Notes: generated from the letters alone by a model not told the origin. Shown: positions 9,653 through 18,347, counted from the first letter of the stretch. The stretch is DNA of 64,000 bases from Bacteroidales bacterium (GCA_910574205.1 CAJSYJ010000001.1:62001-126000); one strand, 5' to 3'. Program-made: numbers and translations.

Positions 9653-9955
9653 TTACTCTCCGATTCGGTTTTTCAGGTCCATGCGCTCATGCAAAATTCT
9701 GACGACCTCCACCGCGCATTCGGAGACCCACCGATAGAAAACGATGTGTTTCCCCGTTCGGTAACCGAACAATCCTGCCATGATTTGAGTGTACTCCTTG
9801 CCCTGCGGCCGGGGGCTGTCGGCAATCTGCCGGCAGGTATCAACGAGCAGCGTATAATACTTGTCGGCTTGGGCTTCGGACCATGTTTCGACAGTACAGT
9901 TCCAGATGGCTGTAAGGTCTTCGACAGTCTTGTGCGAGAAGAGCATATCAGCCAT
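9653..9955 (-). CDS. ParE/RelE-family toxin
   Basis: A 100-residue protein with the RelE/ParE fold pattern: an N-terminal DLTAIWNCTVETWSEAQADK helical region, a central DSPRPQGKEY loop, then the beta-strand core GLFGYRTGKHIVFYRW and a C-terminal VRILHERMD. The ILHERMD ending is typical of ParE toxins of the ParDE type, which poison gyrase. It overlaps the upstream antitoxin by 8 bases, so the two are co-translated. It appears intact although it sits inside decayed mobile DNA. Confidence 0.85.
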   Translation of the reverse strand: MADMLFSHKTVEDLTAIWNCTVETWSEAQADKYYTLLVDTCRQIADSPRPQGKEYTQIMAGLFGYRTGKHIVFYRWVSECAVEVVRILHERMDLKNRIGE

Positions 9956-10193
9956 TCTTCCGCTGTGTTTTCAATGTCCGAAGATGCTCTTGCGGATCGA
10001 AGCCGACGGCGATGCCGCTGCTCACGCCCTCGTCGATCGCACTCTTCAATGCTGCGACCTTGTTCTCCTGCTCCTCCAAAAGCCGCAGGCCGGCACGCAC
10101 GACCTCGCTGGCATTGTTATAGCGCCCCTGTGCGATCGTGGACTGGATGAAGTTCTCGAAGTAAGTTCCCAAAGCTACCGATGTCGTTTTCAT
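9948..10193 (-). CDS. ParD/CopG-type antitoxin
   Basis: The start is placed at the ATG giving MKTTSVALGTYFENFIQ (81 residues); a longer upstream reading has no support. It has a ribbon-helix-helix N-terminus (SVALGTYFENFIQSTIAQG) and the typical ParD helix RYNNASEVVRAGLRLLEE, with a C-terminal toxin-binding tail. A purine-rich GAGGG stretch precedes the ATG. By family knowledge it neutralises the ParE toxin encoded downstream and represses the pair. Confidence 0.85.
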   Translation of the reverse strand: MKTTSVALGTYFENFIQSTIAQGRYNNASEVVRAGLRLLEEQENKVAALKSAIDEGVSSGIAVGFDPQEHLRTLKTQRKNG

Positions 10194-10255
10194 AAGCTGC
10201 CCTCTTTTTTGCAAAGTTGCCAATATTTGGTAATACAAAAAATTTTAGGCCTGTT

Positions 10256-10408
10256 TTATTGTCTTCTCTCGGGCGAATTATCCGCCCGCTCCTTTTTCAG
10301 TTTACGGAAATTGCTGAAATTACACTCTATGAACCGCACCTCGATGCGCTTCAATCGCTCGACCAAACGCTGCATCCAGCCGTCGAAATACTCCTTGTCC
10401 ACAATCAT
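10256..10408 (-). pseudogene. Truncated helix-turn-helix (excisionase-type) gene, 50 residues
   Basis: Starts MIVDKEYFDGWMQRLVERLK, which is the usual N-terminus of the second gene in the paired HTH proteins found in Bacteroidetes mobile elements. After ~30 residues it ends in a basic tail and a stop at 10256, before any HTH domain could form. It starts 8 bases after the intact HTH gene, the normal spacing of that pair. Either a truncated pseudogene or a rarely seen short form. Confidence 0.6.
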
Positions 10409-10416
10409 AGCTGCGC

Positions 10417-10704
10417 TTATTCTTTACTTCGATTTACGCAACGATCCCGCAATACCCGTTTGATTTCGCCCAACGTGTAATAGAATTTGTGGTTCAACGC
10501 CGAATAAGAGATCGTCCGATCCGACCGAAGCCGCTGCAAAGTGCGAGGGCTGATGCCCAAATACCGGCATACCGTGTCCCCGTCTACCCAATCGTCGTCC
10601 GACGTAGCGGTTTGCGGTTTTTCACGGGCAACAGTCTGCTCTATCTTCTCGATACGCCCGACAAGCTCCTTGTAGTCTTTCGCGCCGATGATAATGAATT
10701 CCAT
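10417..10704 (-). CDS. Helix-turn-helix domain protein of mobile elements
   Basis: A 95-residue protein. Residues 1-35 form a short helical N-terminus (MEFIIIGAKDYKELVGRIEK). Residues ~43-90 are a MerR/excisionase-type winged HTH: DTVCRYLGISPRTLQRLRSD, then SYSALNHKFYYTLGEIKRVL. Such proteins accompany integrases and toxin-antitoxin pairs on Bacteroidetes integrative elements and are thought to act as excision or transcription regulators. Target unknown. Confidence 0.75.
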   Translation of the reverse strand: MEFIIIGAKDYKELVGRIEKIEQTVAREKPQTATSDDDWVDGDTVCRYLGISPRTLQRLRSDRTISYSALNHKFYYTLGEIKRVLRDRCVNRSKE

Positions 10705-10997
10705 AATCCTTTGTCGTTTTATCGGGGTTATCGAATCCGATGAATACGAGGTCGGGGCTCTTTATTTTACGACACCGTTAAATAGCGATTTATAGCGTGA
10801 TGCAGGTTCGGTTTTATGTAAACGGTGGAAAATGCAGGTCGAAAAACTCGTGACGGACTTTGACGTTTGGTTTATATACTACTGATATTTATTGCTGTAT
10901 CAATAAAATGTGAATGCTCTGATTTTGCCATTTCTTTTGCAAAATCAGAGTATTCAAGCCTGCTTGCCTTAAATCCTTTACTCGGTATTATTCGGCA
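10705..10997. other. Intergenic, no gene seen
   Basis: About 290 AT-rich bases between the HTH gene and the remnant on its right. Both strands were read without finding a convincing frame, terminator or repeat. Confidence 0.5.
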
Positions 10998-11281
10998 TTA
11001 TTTCTTATTGCGAGGCCTCCATGTCTGCATACGTTGCAGCAAAGCCTGTTTCGCTTTGTCGAGCCACGGAGTAGGATTGTTGCGCAGTTTCATATCGCAA
11101 AACGTGCGCGAGAGATTCGCATCGAGACGGATATTGAAGACGCTGGCAATATAGGCCGCCAACTGCGTTAGCGGTACGTTTCCGAAGCATCGTTTGATGT
11201 CTAACGGTCGATTGCCTTGATTTCGTCTATCTGTTATCCATGTAAAATTAGATACGAAGTGATTATAAGCGGAATAAAAAT
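10998..11281 (-). pseudogene. C-terminal remnant of a regulator, possibly RteC-like
   Basis: Leftward reading gives FTWITDRRNQGNRPLDIKRC, then PLTQLAAYIASVFNIRLDAN, CDMKLRNNPTPWLDKAKQAL and a basic end. The pattern (helix, FNI-L, then K-RNN-TP-LDK-K-ALL-RM) resembles the C-terminal domain of RteC-type regulators of conjugative transposons. No start codon is found: the frame is closed by a TGA near 11285. Weakly supported; it could be another short DNA-binding domain. Confidence 0.4.
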
Positions 11282-11560
11282 GCTCTCATTACAAGAGCTA
11301 AAAGAGAGATTTGGATACCGGGAAAATGAAGTGATTCTGAACACTTGACAGCCCCACCCATTGCCTAATTTAACGTAAAGAATTAATTCTTAAAGAAATA
11401 TCAAAGATGCGAATGAGTGAGCGCAAATGCAAATCCATTTGCAATTTGCCGAACGAGAGTATCTTCGGCGAAGCCAGTGTACGAATAAGCGAGGCCAAAG
11501 CTGCTTTACCCGTGTTTTGTGGGACGATTGTATATTCGGCTGACTTAACGCAGCTATCTT
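11282..11560. other. Intergenic between island debris and backbone
   Basis: A plus-strand frame from 11407 (MRMSERKCKSICNLPNESIF...) is open and runs into the glycosylase gene on the other strand. It has no domain I can name. The GC content rises sharply after ~11560, marking the boundary between the decayed island and the backbone. Confidence 0.4.
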
Positions 11561-12190
11561 TCAGACGTTTTGCTCGCGGCCGAGCTCTGCGGGCGTGTCT
11601 TGCAGCAGCCCCTCGGCCTCGAACATGGGACGGTAGAACTCCGCTTTCCACTCCACAGGGCGCGGGTAGGCGCGCGAGGATGATGGCATGCGGTAGAGAC
11701 GCATGCTGCGGCCGGCGTATTCGAATCGGGTGCAGCCTCCGATCGGAGGTTGTTCGCAGCCCATGACGGCGCATAGCGTATCTGTGGCCTTCTGTCCCGT
11801 GGTAGCTATTGCACGGCAGAGGGGGACGGCGGCCAGCAGCGCCGGCAGGTCGACCTCGCGCACTACTTGAAGGAAGTTGTCGGAAGCATTGTTTTTAAGT
11901 CGTATGACTTCGACGGCCGTATCGTATAGCGCCAGCCCGCGTTCGTTGCAGAAGTCGACTATGCGCGCCTTGTCGAAATGCCTGCGGTCGTCCGAGAGGA
12001 AGTGTTCGCGCTCGCCGTAGAATATGTGTCCGATGATCCTCCACATGTCGTTTTGCAGATTCGGGTAGAAGAAGTCCATCGACCAGCGTATGCGCTGCGG
12101 CGGAAAGCTGCCCAGCATCAGCAGGCGGGCGTTGGCGGGTAGGAAAGGTTCGAGCGGGTGCAGCTCCGAAATATTGTCGGTCGTGTTCAT
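11561..12190 (-). CDS. Uracil/hypoxanthine-DNA glycosylase family protein
   Basis: A 209-residue protein of the uracil-DNA glycosylase superfamily. Motif 1 is LMLGSFPPQRIRW, with the following DFFYPNLQNDMWRIIG. The later motif 2 region reads YRMPSSSRAYPR, where uracil glycosylases carry the His/Ser-Pro loop. Gly-Ser-Phe-Pro-Pro is typical of the family 6/Mug-like members of Bacteroidetes. Predicted role: removal of deaminated bases from DNA. It lies 15 bases downstream of the helicase gene on the same strand. Confidence 0.75.
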   Translation of the reverse strand: MNTTDNISELHPLEPFLPANARLLMLGSFPPQRIRWSMDFFYPNLQNDMWRIIGHIFYGEREHFLSDDRRHFDKARIVDFCNERGLALYDTAVEVIRLKNNASDNFLQVVREVDLPALLAAVPLCRAIATTGQKATDTLCAVMGCEQPPIGGCTRFEYAGRSMRLYRMPSSSRAYPRPVEWKAEFYRPMFEAEGLLQDTPAELGREQNV

Positions 12191-12205
12191 AATAGCGACG
12201 ATAGA

Positions 12206-13621
12206 TTATTCGAAAAAACGTTCATCGAAGTTTACCAGATATACGCGCTCGGTGGCGCGCGTTATGGCCGTATAGAGCCAGCGGAGCATATCGCGCGTCA
12301 TTGCTTCGTCGCCGAACAGACAGCGGTCGACGAATACCGCACGCCACTGTCCGCCCTGTGCCTTATGGCATGTGACGGCGTAGGCGAACTTGACCTGCAT
12401 GGCGTTGAAGTGGGGATTCTCGCGGATCGAGCGGTAGCGCTTGATCTTGCTGCGTATGTCGGCATAGTCTTTCTCGACCTCGAAAAACAGCTGGCGGCTC
12501 TGCTCGGCCGTCAGCGACGGCGCTTCGGACTGCAACGTGTCGAGCAGCACCTTGCACTCCATCTCGAAGTCGTCGTAATCGGGGAACGACAGCACGGCGT
12601 CGACGAAGCGGAACCCGTAAAACTCCTCGAAACGCCGTATACGTTTCAGCCGCGCCGTGTCGCCGTTGGCGACGAAGCTCATCGGCGAGTTGTCGATGCG
12701 CTCGGCGAAGTGGTAGTTGTTCTTGACGATCATCAGCATATCGCCGCTCTCGATCTCCTCTTCGGCCGAGAGCGTATAGCGGCGTATGCCCTCATTGTAG
12801 CGGTTGGCGCGTTTGTTAGAGCGGGTAATGACGATCGTCTCGTCGCGGCCGTAACGGTCGTAACACTCTTGCAGGCACTCCATAAGCTCGCCGCCGCCGA
12901 TCGAGCGGAAGTCATCGTGCGATAGGGCGAAGCGCGGTATCTCGCACAGGTTGTTTTCGATCATGCAGCGAATAAGCGTCGCGTTGAACAGTATGCCCGA
13001 ATCGGCATTCTGACGCACCACCTCGTCCATGACTGCGTATTCGACCTCGCCGTAGGGCAGCAGCTCGGAGGGTTCGAGCGCAGGGCTGAAATCGCGCCCG
13101 ACGGGGGGCAGCTGCGCATCGTCGCCGACTAAGATAAGCCTGCATTCGTGCCCGCGGCGCACGTACTCCATAAGGTCGCCAAGCAGATCTCCGCTGCCGA
13201 AAGGGCTGCCGGCGGTATCGCCCGAGGAGAGCATCGAGGCCTCGTCGACGATATATACGGTATTGCGGTCGCGGTTGATGTCGAGCGAGAATTTAGATTC
13301 GTAGTCGGCCGTAGTACGTTCCCGGTAGATCTTCTTGTGGATCGTATAAGCCGTCTGAGAGGAGTAATGCGCGAGCACTTTGGCGGCGCGGCCGGTGGGT
13401 GCGAGGAGTACGCACTTAATGCCCAAATCCTTCATCGCCGCGACGAATGCCGAGATGAGCGTGGTTTTGCCCGTACCGGCATATCCGTTGAGAATAAAAA
13501 TTTTCGAATAATCCTCGTCGGCCATGAACGACGACAACGATTCGATTATCTTTTTTTGATTAATAGTTGCGTCGAAAGGAATTTTTGCGTAAATTTGGGT
13601 CGAAATATGTGTGCTGTGCAT
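12206..13621 (-). CDS. RecD/Pif1-like ATP-dependent DNA helicase
   Basis: A 471-residue superfamily 1B helicase. Walker A is at residue ~48 (LNGYAGTGKTTLISAF), Walker B is YIVDEASML at ~125, the Q-containing motif III is LVGDDAQLPPVG at ~162, and the C-terminal motifs include TCHKAQGGQWRAVF and YTAITRATERVYLV. The last two are typical of UvrD_C_2/RecD C-terminal domains. It likely unwinds DNA 5' to 3' in replication or repair. Reads complete; start ATG at 13621. The glycosylase gene follows closely, suggesting a DNA-repair operon. Confidence 0.88.
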   Translation of the reverse strand: MHSTHISTQIYAKIPFDATINQKKIIESLSSFMADEDYSKIFILNGYAGTGKTTLISAFVAAMKDLGIKCVLLAPTGRAAKVLAHYSSQTAYTIHKKIYRERTTADYESKFSLDINRDRNTVYIVDEASMLSSGDTAGSPFGSGDLLGDLMEYVRRGHECRLILVGDDAQLPPVGRDFSPALEPSELLPYGEVEYAVMDEVVRQNADSGILFNATLIRCMIENNLCEIPRFALSHDDFRSIGGGELMECLQECYDRYGRDETIVITRSNKRANRYNEGIRRYTLSAEEEIESGDMLMIVKNNYHFAERIDNSPMSFVANGDTARLKRIRRFEEFYGFRFVDAVLSFPDYDDFEMECKVLLDTLQSEAPSLTAEQSRQLFFEVEKDYADIRSKIKRYRSIRENPHFNAMQVKFAYAVTCHKAQGGQWRAVFVDRCLFGDEAMTRDMLRWLYTAITRATERVYLVNFDERFFE

Positions 13622-13680
13622 GCTGCAACCTATTTTTTAGTAACGAAAACTGATACAAACTTAATAACAAATATTCTAAA

Positions 13681-14433
13681 ATGAAAAAAGTAACAGAGAT
13701 TTTGTTGGCGGTAGTCATCGTCGTATTATGCTACGTTATTTTCAAGCAGATTCAAGGTCCTGTCCAGTTCGAGAAAGAGGCTGCGAATCGCAAGGCCGTC
13801 GTCGTCAAGAAGATCAAGGACATCAGAACGGCTCAGCAGGAGTACAAGAAGGCCAAAGGCAAATTCACTAATAACTGGGACGAGCTTATCGCGTTCATCC
13901 TCGAAGATACGATCGAGTACAGAAGCGAGATCTACGACGAGAACAATCTCGAAAATGCCGCTATCCTCGAACAGCTGCGCAAGCAGGACAAGAATTGGAA
14001 GAATGAGAAGATAGTCCGCGTTGCCGTCAAGGATACGATCTTCGATATCAAGGACAAGATGCCCTACTCGCTCAGCGATGCCGATATACGTAAGCTGCCC
14101 TATATTCCGTTTACGAACGAGACCAAGAAGTTCGAGCTGGATACGGCTACCATTACCACGGCCGGTTTGCAGATTCCCGTCGTTCGCTGCCATGCGGCTT
14201 ATATCGACTTCCTCGATACCGATACCTATAATCAGGAGGTATGGAACCTGCTGTCAGACGAGTTCAACCTCTTTGCGGCACAGAGCCAGAACGACGAGAT
14301 CGCCGGTATGGGCTTGAAGCAGGCTATCGACGAGGGTCAGGTATCGATCCGCCATTTCGGCGTGACGTTCGGATCGTTGGAGACGTCGACCAACGAGGCC
14401 GGTAACTGGACAGGTGACAGCGCCAATGAGTAG
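13681..14433 (+). CDS. Membrane-anchored protein with pseudopilin-like N-terminus
   Basis: A 250-residue protein with an N-terminal membrane helix (residues 5-23: TEILLAVVIVVLCYVIFKQI). A long charged helix follows (KKIKDIRTAQQEYKKAKGKF) and then a TNNWDELIAFI segment. That order, membrane helix, amphipathic helix, then a W-x-E-L turn, resembles type II/IV pseudopilins, although no prepilin peptidase site is visible. The rest is not recognised. It overlaps the next gene (ATG inside the final codons), so it is co-expressed with the DUF3822-like gene and rsmD. Function unknown. Confidence 0.7.
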   Translation: MKKVTEILLAVVIVVLCYVIFKQIQGPVQFEKEAANRKAVVVKKIKDIRTAQQEYKKAKGKFTNNWDELIAFILEDTIEYRSEIYDENNLENAAILEQLRKQDKNWKNEKIVRVAVKDTIFDIKDKMPYSLSDADIRKLPYIPFTNETKKFELDTATITTAGLQIPVVRCHAAYIDFLDTDTYNQEVWNLLSDEFNLFAAQSQNDEIAGMGLKQAIDEGQVSIRHFGVTFGSLETSTNEAGNWTGDSANE

Positions 14434-15019
14434 AGTCGAAATATATAACGACAGGGTGTCCATTCAACTACCGTTGGGTGGACACTCTTTTTCGGCGGAT
14501 GATATATCCGCCGACGTTATCGGCGGCACCCAGTTTGTCGAGATCATTCTGCCGTCGCGACAGACAATGCTGGTGCCCGAGCAGGAGTTCGATGCGAACG
14601 TTGCCGGGGCGTTGCTGTCGGCAGCCGGTATGCCGTGCCGTGATGGGCAGTGCGCCGTTTATACCCGGCCGCTTTGCGGCATGGTCGGTATTATGGCCGT
14701 AGAGGATTCGCTGCATAAGATGCTGCGAGGAGTGTTCGGCGAACGTATGTACTACTCTACCCCGCTTCTTTCTGCTGCGACGCTTGCGCGCGGAGTCGTT
14801 TTACAGAGGATAGACGATCTGCTTTTCGTGCGCATATATGACGACGGGCTGCAAATGGCCGAGGTCATGACCGCCGCAAACGATGCGGACGTAGTTTATC
14901 TGTTGTCGACGATCGACAGAGAGTACCATATATATAATACGGAGTGTCGCATTGTCGGCCAATCGGGCGGATTGATCGAAATATGTAAAACGATATTCAA
15001 ACACGCTTCATGCGAATAA
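14426..15019 (+). CDS. DUF3822-like protein upstream of rsmD
   Basis: A 197-residue protein starting MSRVEIYNDRVSIQLPLGGH. The ATG at 14426 was chosen over a GTG at 14414 because it overlaps the previous stop in the usual way. It contains VEDSLHKMLRGVFGER, YYSTPLLSAATLAR and a C-terminal HIYNTECRIVGQSGG. This gene order before rsmD is usual in Bacteroidetes, where the neighbour is a DUF3822 protein with an actin/ASKHA-like fold. Biochemical role unknown. It overlaps rsmD by 10 bases. Confidence 0.65.
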   Translation: MSRVEIYNDRVSIQLPLGGHSFSADDISADVIGGTQFVEIILPSRQTMLVPEQEFDANVAGALLSAAGMPCRDGQCAVYTRPLCGMVGIMAVEDSLHKMLRGVFGERMYYSTPLLSAATLARGVVLQRIDDLLFVRIYDDGLQMAEVMTAANDADVVYLLSTIDREYHIYNTECRIVGQSGGLIEICKTIFKHASCE

Positions 15020-15543
15020 TAAGCGGTAAATACAAGGGACGGGCTATCAACCCGCCGAAGAATCTCCGTGCGCGGCCGACGACGGATTTCGCGAAGGAGA
15101 ATCTGTTCAATGTATTGAACAATATGATCGACTACACCGAGTGCGACGTGCTCGATCTGTTTTCGGGCACGGGGTCGATCAGCTACGAATTTGCCTCGCG
15201 CGAGGCGCGCAGCGTAACGTCGGTCGAGATAAATGCCGTGCACCATAATTTTATCCGGCAGACTGCCCGAGCGCTCGGATTCGAGAATTTCTATGCCGTC
15301 AAGGCGAATGTCTTTCTCTATTTGAAGAGCTGCGGCAAGCAGTTCGATATAATTTTTTCGGATGCTCCGTACGATCTCGAAGGTTCGGAGCAGGTAATCG
15401 ACCTTGTTTTTTCGAACGGATTGCTGCGCGAGGGAGGTTTGTTGATTTTCGAGCACTCGAACAAGCAGGATTTTACCTCTTACGATAACTTCTGTCAAAC
15501 AAGGAGTTACGGAAACGTGCATTTTTCAATGTTCGAAAAATGA
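15010..15543 (+). CDS. rsmD: 16S rRNA (guanine966-N2)-methyltransferase RsmD
   Basis: A 177-residue class I methyltransferase. It begins MRIISGKYKGRAINPPKN, the RsmD N-terminal signature, then RARPTTDFAKENLFNVL. The SAM-binding loop is VLDLFSGTGSISYEFASREA at residue ~39. The catalytic motif is SDAPYD, where many members have DPPY. It modifies G966 of 16S rRNA in the 30S subunit. The stop is followed by the tRNA-Asp promoter. Confidence 0.93.
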   Translation: MRIISGKYKGRAINPPKNLRARPTTDFAKENLFNVLNNMIDYTECDVLDLFSGTGSISYEFASREARSVTSVEINAVHHNFIRQTARALGFENFYAVKANVFLYLKSCGKQFDIIFSDAPYDLEGSEQVIDLVFSNGLLREGGLLIFEHSNKQDFTSYDNFCQTRSYGNVHFSMFEK

Positions 15544-15572
15544 TATTTTTTCGAAAAATAATGTCTAAAAAA

Positions 15573-15603
15573 TTTGGAGGTTCGGAATTTTGTTGTACCT
15601 TTG
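15573..15603 (+). promoter_or_regulatory. Bacteroidetes-type promoter of tRNA-Asp
   Basis: TTTG at 15573-15576, a 19-bp spacer, and TACCTTTG at 15596-15603: an exact match to the Bacteroidetes -33/-7 consensus. It lies 45 bases before the mature tRNA. Confidence 0.8.
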
Positions 15604-15648
15604 CATTCGCAATCGGGAAGCAACGAGGCTCTCGAAAGCAACCAGAAC

Positions 15649-15722
15649 GGTGCGTTAGTTCAGCTGGTTAGAATACGTGCCTGTCACGCACGGGGTCAGG
15701 GGTTCGAGTCCCCTACGCACCG
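15649..15722 (+). tRNA. tRNA-Asp (anticodon GTC)
   Basis: 74 bases form a full cloverleaf: acceptor GGTGCGT paired with ACGCACC, discriminator G, D-arm AGTTCAGCTGGTTAGAAT, anticodon stem CGTGC/GCACG with loop CTGTCAC (anticodon GTC at 15683-15685), and T-arm with GGTTCGAGTCC. CCA is not encoded. The phage-derived element begins within 300 bases downstream, but no second copy of the tRNA 3' end was found in the window. Confidence 0.97.
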
Positions 15723-15732
15723 CTGACAAAGA

Positions 15733-15769
15733 AACGAGATGGTTACAGCAACCGTCTCGTTTTCTTTTG
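15733..15769 (+). terminator. Terminator after tRNA-Asp
   Basis: AACGAGA pairs with TCTCGTT around an inner GGTT/AACC stem and is followed by a T-rich TTTCTTTTG. It lies about 10 bases after the tRNA. Confidence 0.7.
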
Positions 15770-15982
15770 TTTATACCCTATCGCGCGATGCGTCAAATCG
15801 TTAGGAAATCCATTTCAGGTTACATATGACTTACGCGAAATCGCCCCGAATCCGTTCCTGCGGACACTTCGGGACGCCCGAACGTAACCCATTCGTAACC
15901 GGCGCATCGCAATCGCGTAACCTTGCCTCGGCTTGTCTTCGCGGCGTCCCTCATTGACTTTACCTATTTGTCAATCAAATAG

Positions 15983-16186
15983 TTGTGTTGGACTATTTTT
16001 GTCATACCTAATGGAGATGGACATTTACCATGGTATGAAAAAATGATAAAAGAGATACGCTCTTGGGATATTTTAGAAAAACTACATACATATTTTGATT
16101 TTGATGGGTACTTTGCAAAAATCAGAAAAAAGTGCAACAGCCATAATCATTACAATTCGTTTCAATATATGATAATGAAATTATGA
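15983..16186 (+). CDS. Small AT-rich hypothetical protein, start uncertain
   Basis: A frame of at most 67 residues rich in Lys, Ile and Tyr. The first in-frame ATG is at 16043 (MIKEIRSWDILEKLHTYF); only non-ATG starts lie upstream, so the 5' end may be truncated. The base composition (roughly one third GC) is unlike the surrounding genes. Its stop overlaps the next ATG by 4 bases, which supports it being real coding sequence. No domain recognised. Confidence 0.45.
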   Translation: MCWTIFVIPNGDGHLPWYEKMIKEIRSWDILEKLHTYFDFDGYFAKIRKKCNSHNHYNSFQYMIMKL

Positions 16187-16455
16187 ACCATCATCGTGAA
16201 ACAGAACTTGATCAGCTATCCATCTGTTTGAAAGACATTTTTTCACTTCATTTCGCATATTGTATTTCTCTTAATGCACCATATATTATGGCTTCAGATT
16301 ATGTCGATGCATTAGACTGTGGAATGACGCCAGATAAAGATTCCCAATATTGGGTAGCGCCTTTCGCCCAAACTATATTTGATAAATACATAAAATCACG
16401 ACGACCCAAATTAGCCGCTTATTTAAAAGAGTCATGCGGCATGCAATTGGAATAG
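16183..16455 (+). CDS. Small AT-rich hypothetical protein
   Basis: A 90-residue protein coupled by ATGA overlap to the previous frame. Helical N-terminus (RETELDQLSICLKDIFSLHF), an Asp/Tyr-rich middle and a basic YIKSRRPKLAAYLKES segment. No recognised domain and no signal peptide. Low GC and location between a tRNA and phage genes suggest recently acquired cargo. It converges with the next gene with no space between the two stops. Confidence 0.55.
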   Translation: MNHHRETELDQLSICLKDIFSLHFAYCISLNAPYIMASDYVDALDCGMTPDKDSQYWVAPFAQTIFDKYIKSRRPKLAAYLKESCGMQLE

Positions 16456-16830
16456 TTATTTATAATTTCTCATTCTATTCAACACCCTTCTGAATGAACT
16501 GAATTCGGAGTATCTGCGCTTGCCGGTGATGGTGATGTAGAAATCCTCCAACCGCTCGTAAGCCTCCAACTGCGTCGGATAGAGGTCACGCATACGGAGA
16601 TATAGTTCCACGAAGCCCTCGAACGAGAGGAAATGCCGCACTTCGGGTTCGAGCGGATTCATCGCCGACAGTTCCGCCTCGACTTTCTCGCGTTCGGCCG
16701 TAATTACCGGTGAGTGATAACGTTTGTATTGCTTTCGGTTCATCTTTGACGCACATTTGCTACGCTCGGCATAGTCTGCGAGCCGCCTCTGCTCTCGCTC
16801 ATCGCAAATGTTCATTTTTCTGCTGTTCAT
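16456..16830 (-). CDS. Small phage-associated protein of unknown function
   Basis: A 124-residue basic, helical protein (CDEREQRRLADYAERSKCAS, then a KRYHSPVITAEREKVEAELS segment). It lies 12 bases downstream of the large terminase on the same strand. In related phage islands small proteins occur here, but I cannot name a family. Portal, protease and capsid genes that normally follow the terminase are absent. Confidence 0.6.
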   Translation of the reverse strand: MNSRKMNICDEREQRRLADYAERSKCASKMNRKQYKRYHSPVITAEREKVEAELSAMNPLEPEVRHFLSFEGFVELYLRMRDLYPTQLEAYERLEDFYITITGKRRYSEFSSFRRVLNRMRNYK

Positions 16831-16842
16831 AATCGTATCGTG

Positions 16843-18347
16843 TTATAAGGTCAATAATCCTCTGTTTTCATACGGGTTGTGCTCGTCGTCGGCCTGTGCG
16901 GTCATCCATTCGCCGAGTGCCATGATCGCCGCGACGATGCCGTCGATCTTCTGCGTCGATTTCTCCTTGTCGGGTTTGATGTTGCCCGCAGAATCGGTCT
17001 TGACAAGCGTCGATGCGAGCATCCACCGCAGGACCGGATTGCCGAAGTGTTCGATTTTCCCGGTCAGTACCAATTTCTCGAACTCCTTGGTCGGCGCCGA
17101 CATCGAGCCGTAGCCCTGTCCGAATGGGTTGCACTCCATACCTTCGTTCTGCAAGTCGATGATCGTCTGCGAAGAGTTCCAGCGGTCGTAAGCCGATGTC
17201 CGCAGCTCGTAATCGGCCACGATACGCAGGATATCCGCCTTAACGAAGTCGTAATCGATGACATTGCCCGGCGTAACGGTTACATAGCCTTCTGCCACCC
17301 ATTTGTCGTAGTTGATATTCTCCTTGCGGATCTTCTCCAACATCTTCTCTTCGGGAATCCAAAAGTACGGCAGCAACTGGAAACGGTCGTTCTCGTGGAA
17401 AAGCAGCACATAGGCCGTAATGTCCGATACGTTCGAGAGGTCCAACCCGCCCCAGCAGGCGCAGCCTTTCAGGTCGGCAGGATCGGTCGTACCGATGCAT
17501 TTCATCCAAACATCGTCCAAAATCCACGTCCGTTCGGCATCGACCCATAGGTTCACGTTCTTCGTCATCACGTTGCGGACGGCTTCGGGTCGATTCTTGG
17601 CATCCTTGACTTGGTCGGCAAGGTAGTCCGCGCTCAAACTCACGCCGAGGTTGGGGTTGGCTTTAATCCACATCTTCGTGTCGTCCCACTCCGACTTGTC
17701 GTCGAGCGTATAAATGATCCCGAACAACGAATCGTCCTCGTTCATACCGCGCAGCACTTTGATGACATTCTCCCGATAGGCATAGCAGGCTCCCGACTTG
17801 TTGAAACCGGCTGTCGTGATGATGAACATCAGCGGTTGCCGCCGTGCGCCGAAAGCCGACTTGATAACGTCGAACATTCCGCTGTCCTTGTGGGCGTGGA
17901 ACTCGTCGATGATGCCGCAACTCGGATTCAGACCGTCGTGCGTGCCGTAATCGGACGAGAGAGGCTTCATCGTACCGCCTTTGAGTTCATAGACGATCGA
18001 GTTGCGGTATGGCGTGAGGTAGTTTTTCAGGGCGGTCGCCTTGACGATCTCCACAGCATCCGAGAAGCATATCTTCGCCTGATCCTTGACCGTCGCGGCC
18101 GAGTAGACCTCCGGGCGGCTCTCGCCATCGGCGAAGAGCATACGCCCTTGGTATGTTTGAGTTTCTCGATGAAATGGATAGCGCGCATTGCGGCTTTCTT
18201 ATCGAAGTACCACCCTTTGTCCAGTGCACGGTCGAGGTCGGTGTAGTAACGTTCGACGGCGAGGCGGACATATTCGCAGGCGAGAATATCGCCGGAGCGT
18301 ACCTGCTCGGCATAAAGTTCGGCAGGATATTTTTTGACAGCAGTCAT
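16843..18347 (-). pseudogene. Phage terminase large subunit with internal deletion
   Basis: The N-terminal piece (start 18347) reads YPAELYAEQVRSGDILACEY up to FIEKLKHTKG near 18148. The C-terminal piece resumes in another frame at MLFADGE near 18141 and runs to 16843 with YSAATVKDQAKICFSDAVEI, the Walker B-like CGIIDEFHAH, and the nuclease-side motif GGLDLSNVSDITAY. In HK97-type terminases about 50 residues, including the Walker A motif, lie between HTKG and the MLFADGE equivalent. They are missing here, and the joint also shifts the frame. The ATPase motor is therefore dead. The start overlaps the small subunit (ATGA). Confidence 0.85.

Noticed and set aside
11407..11766. A 119-residue plus-strand frame at the island boundary
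   Set aside because: Its second half is antisense to the glycosylase gene and no domain is visible; the first half may be a recurring intergenic sequence, but this cannot be tested here.
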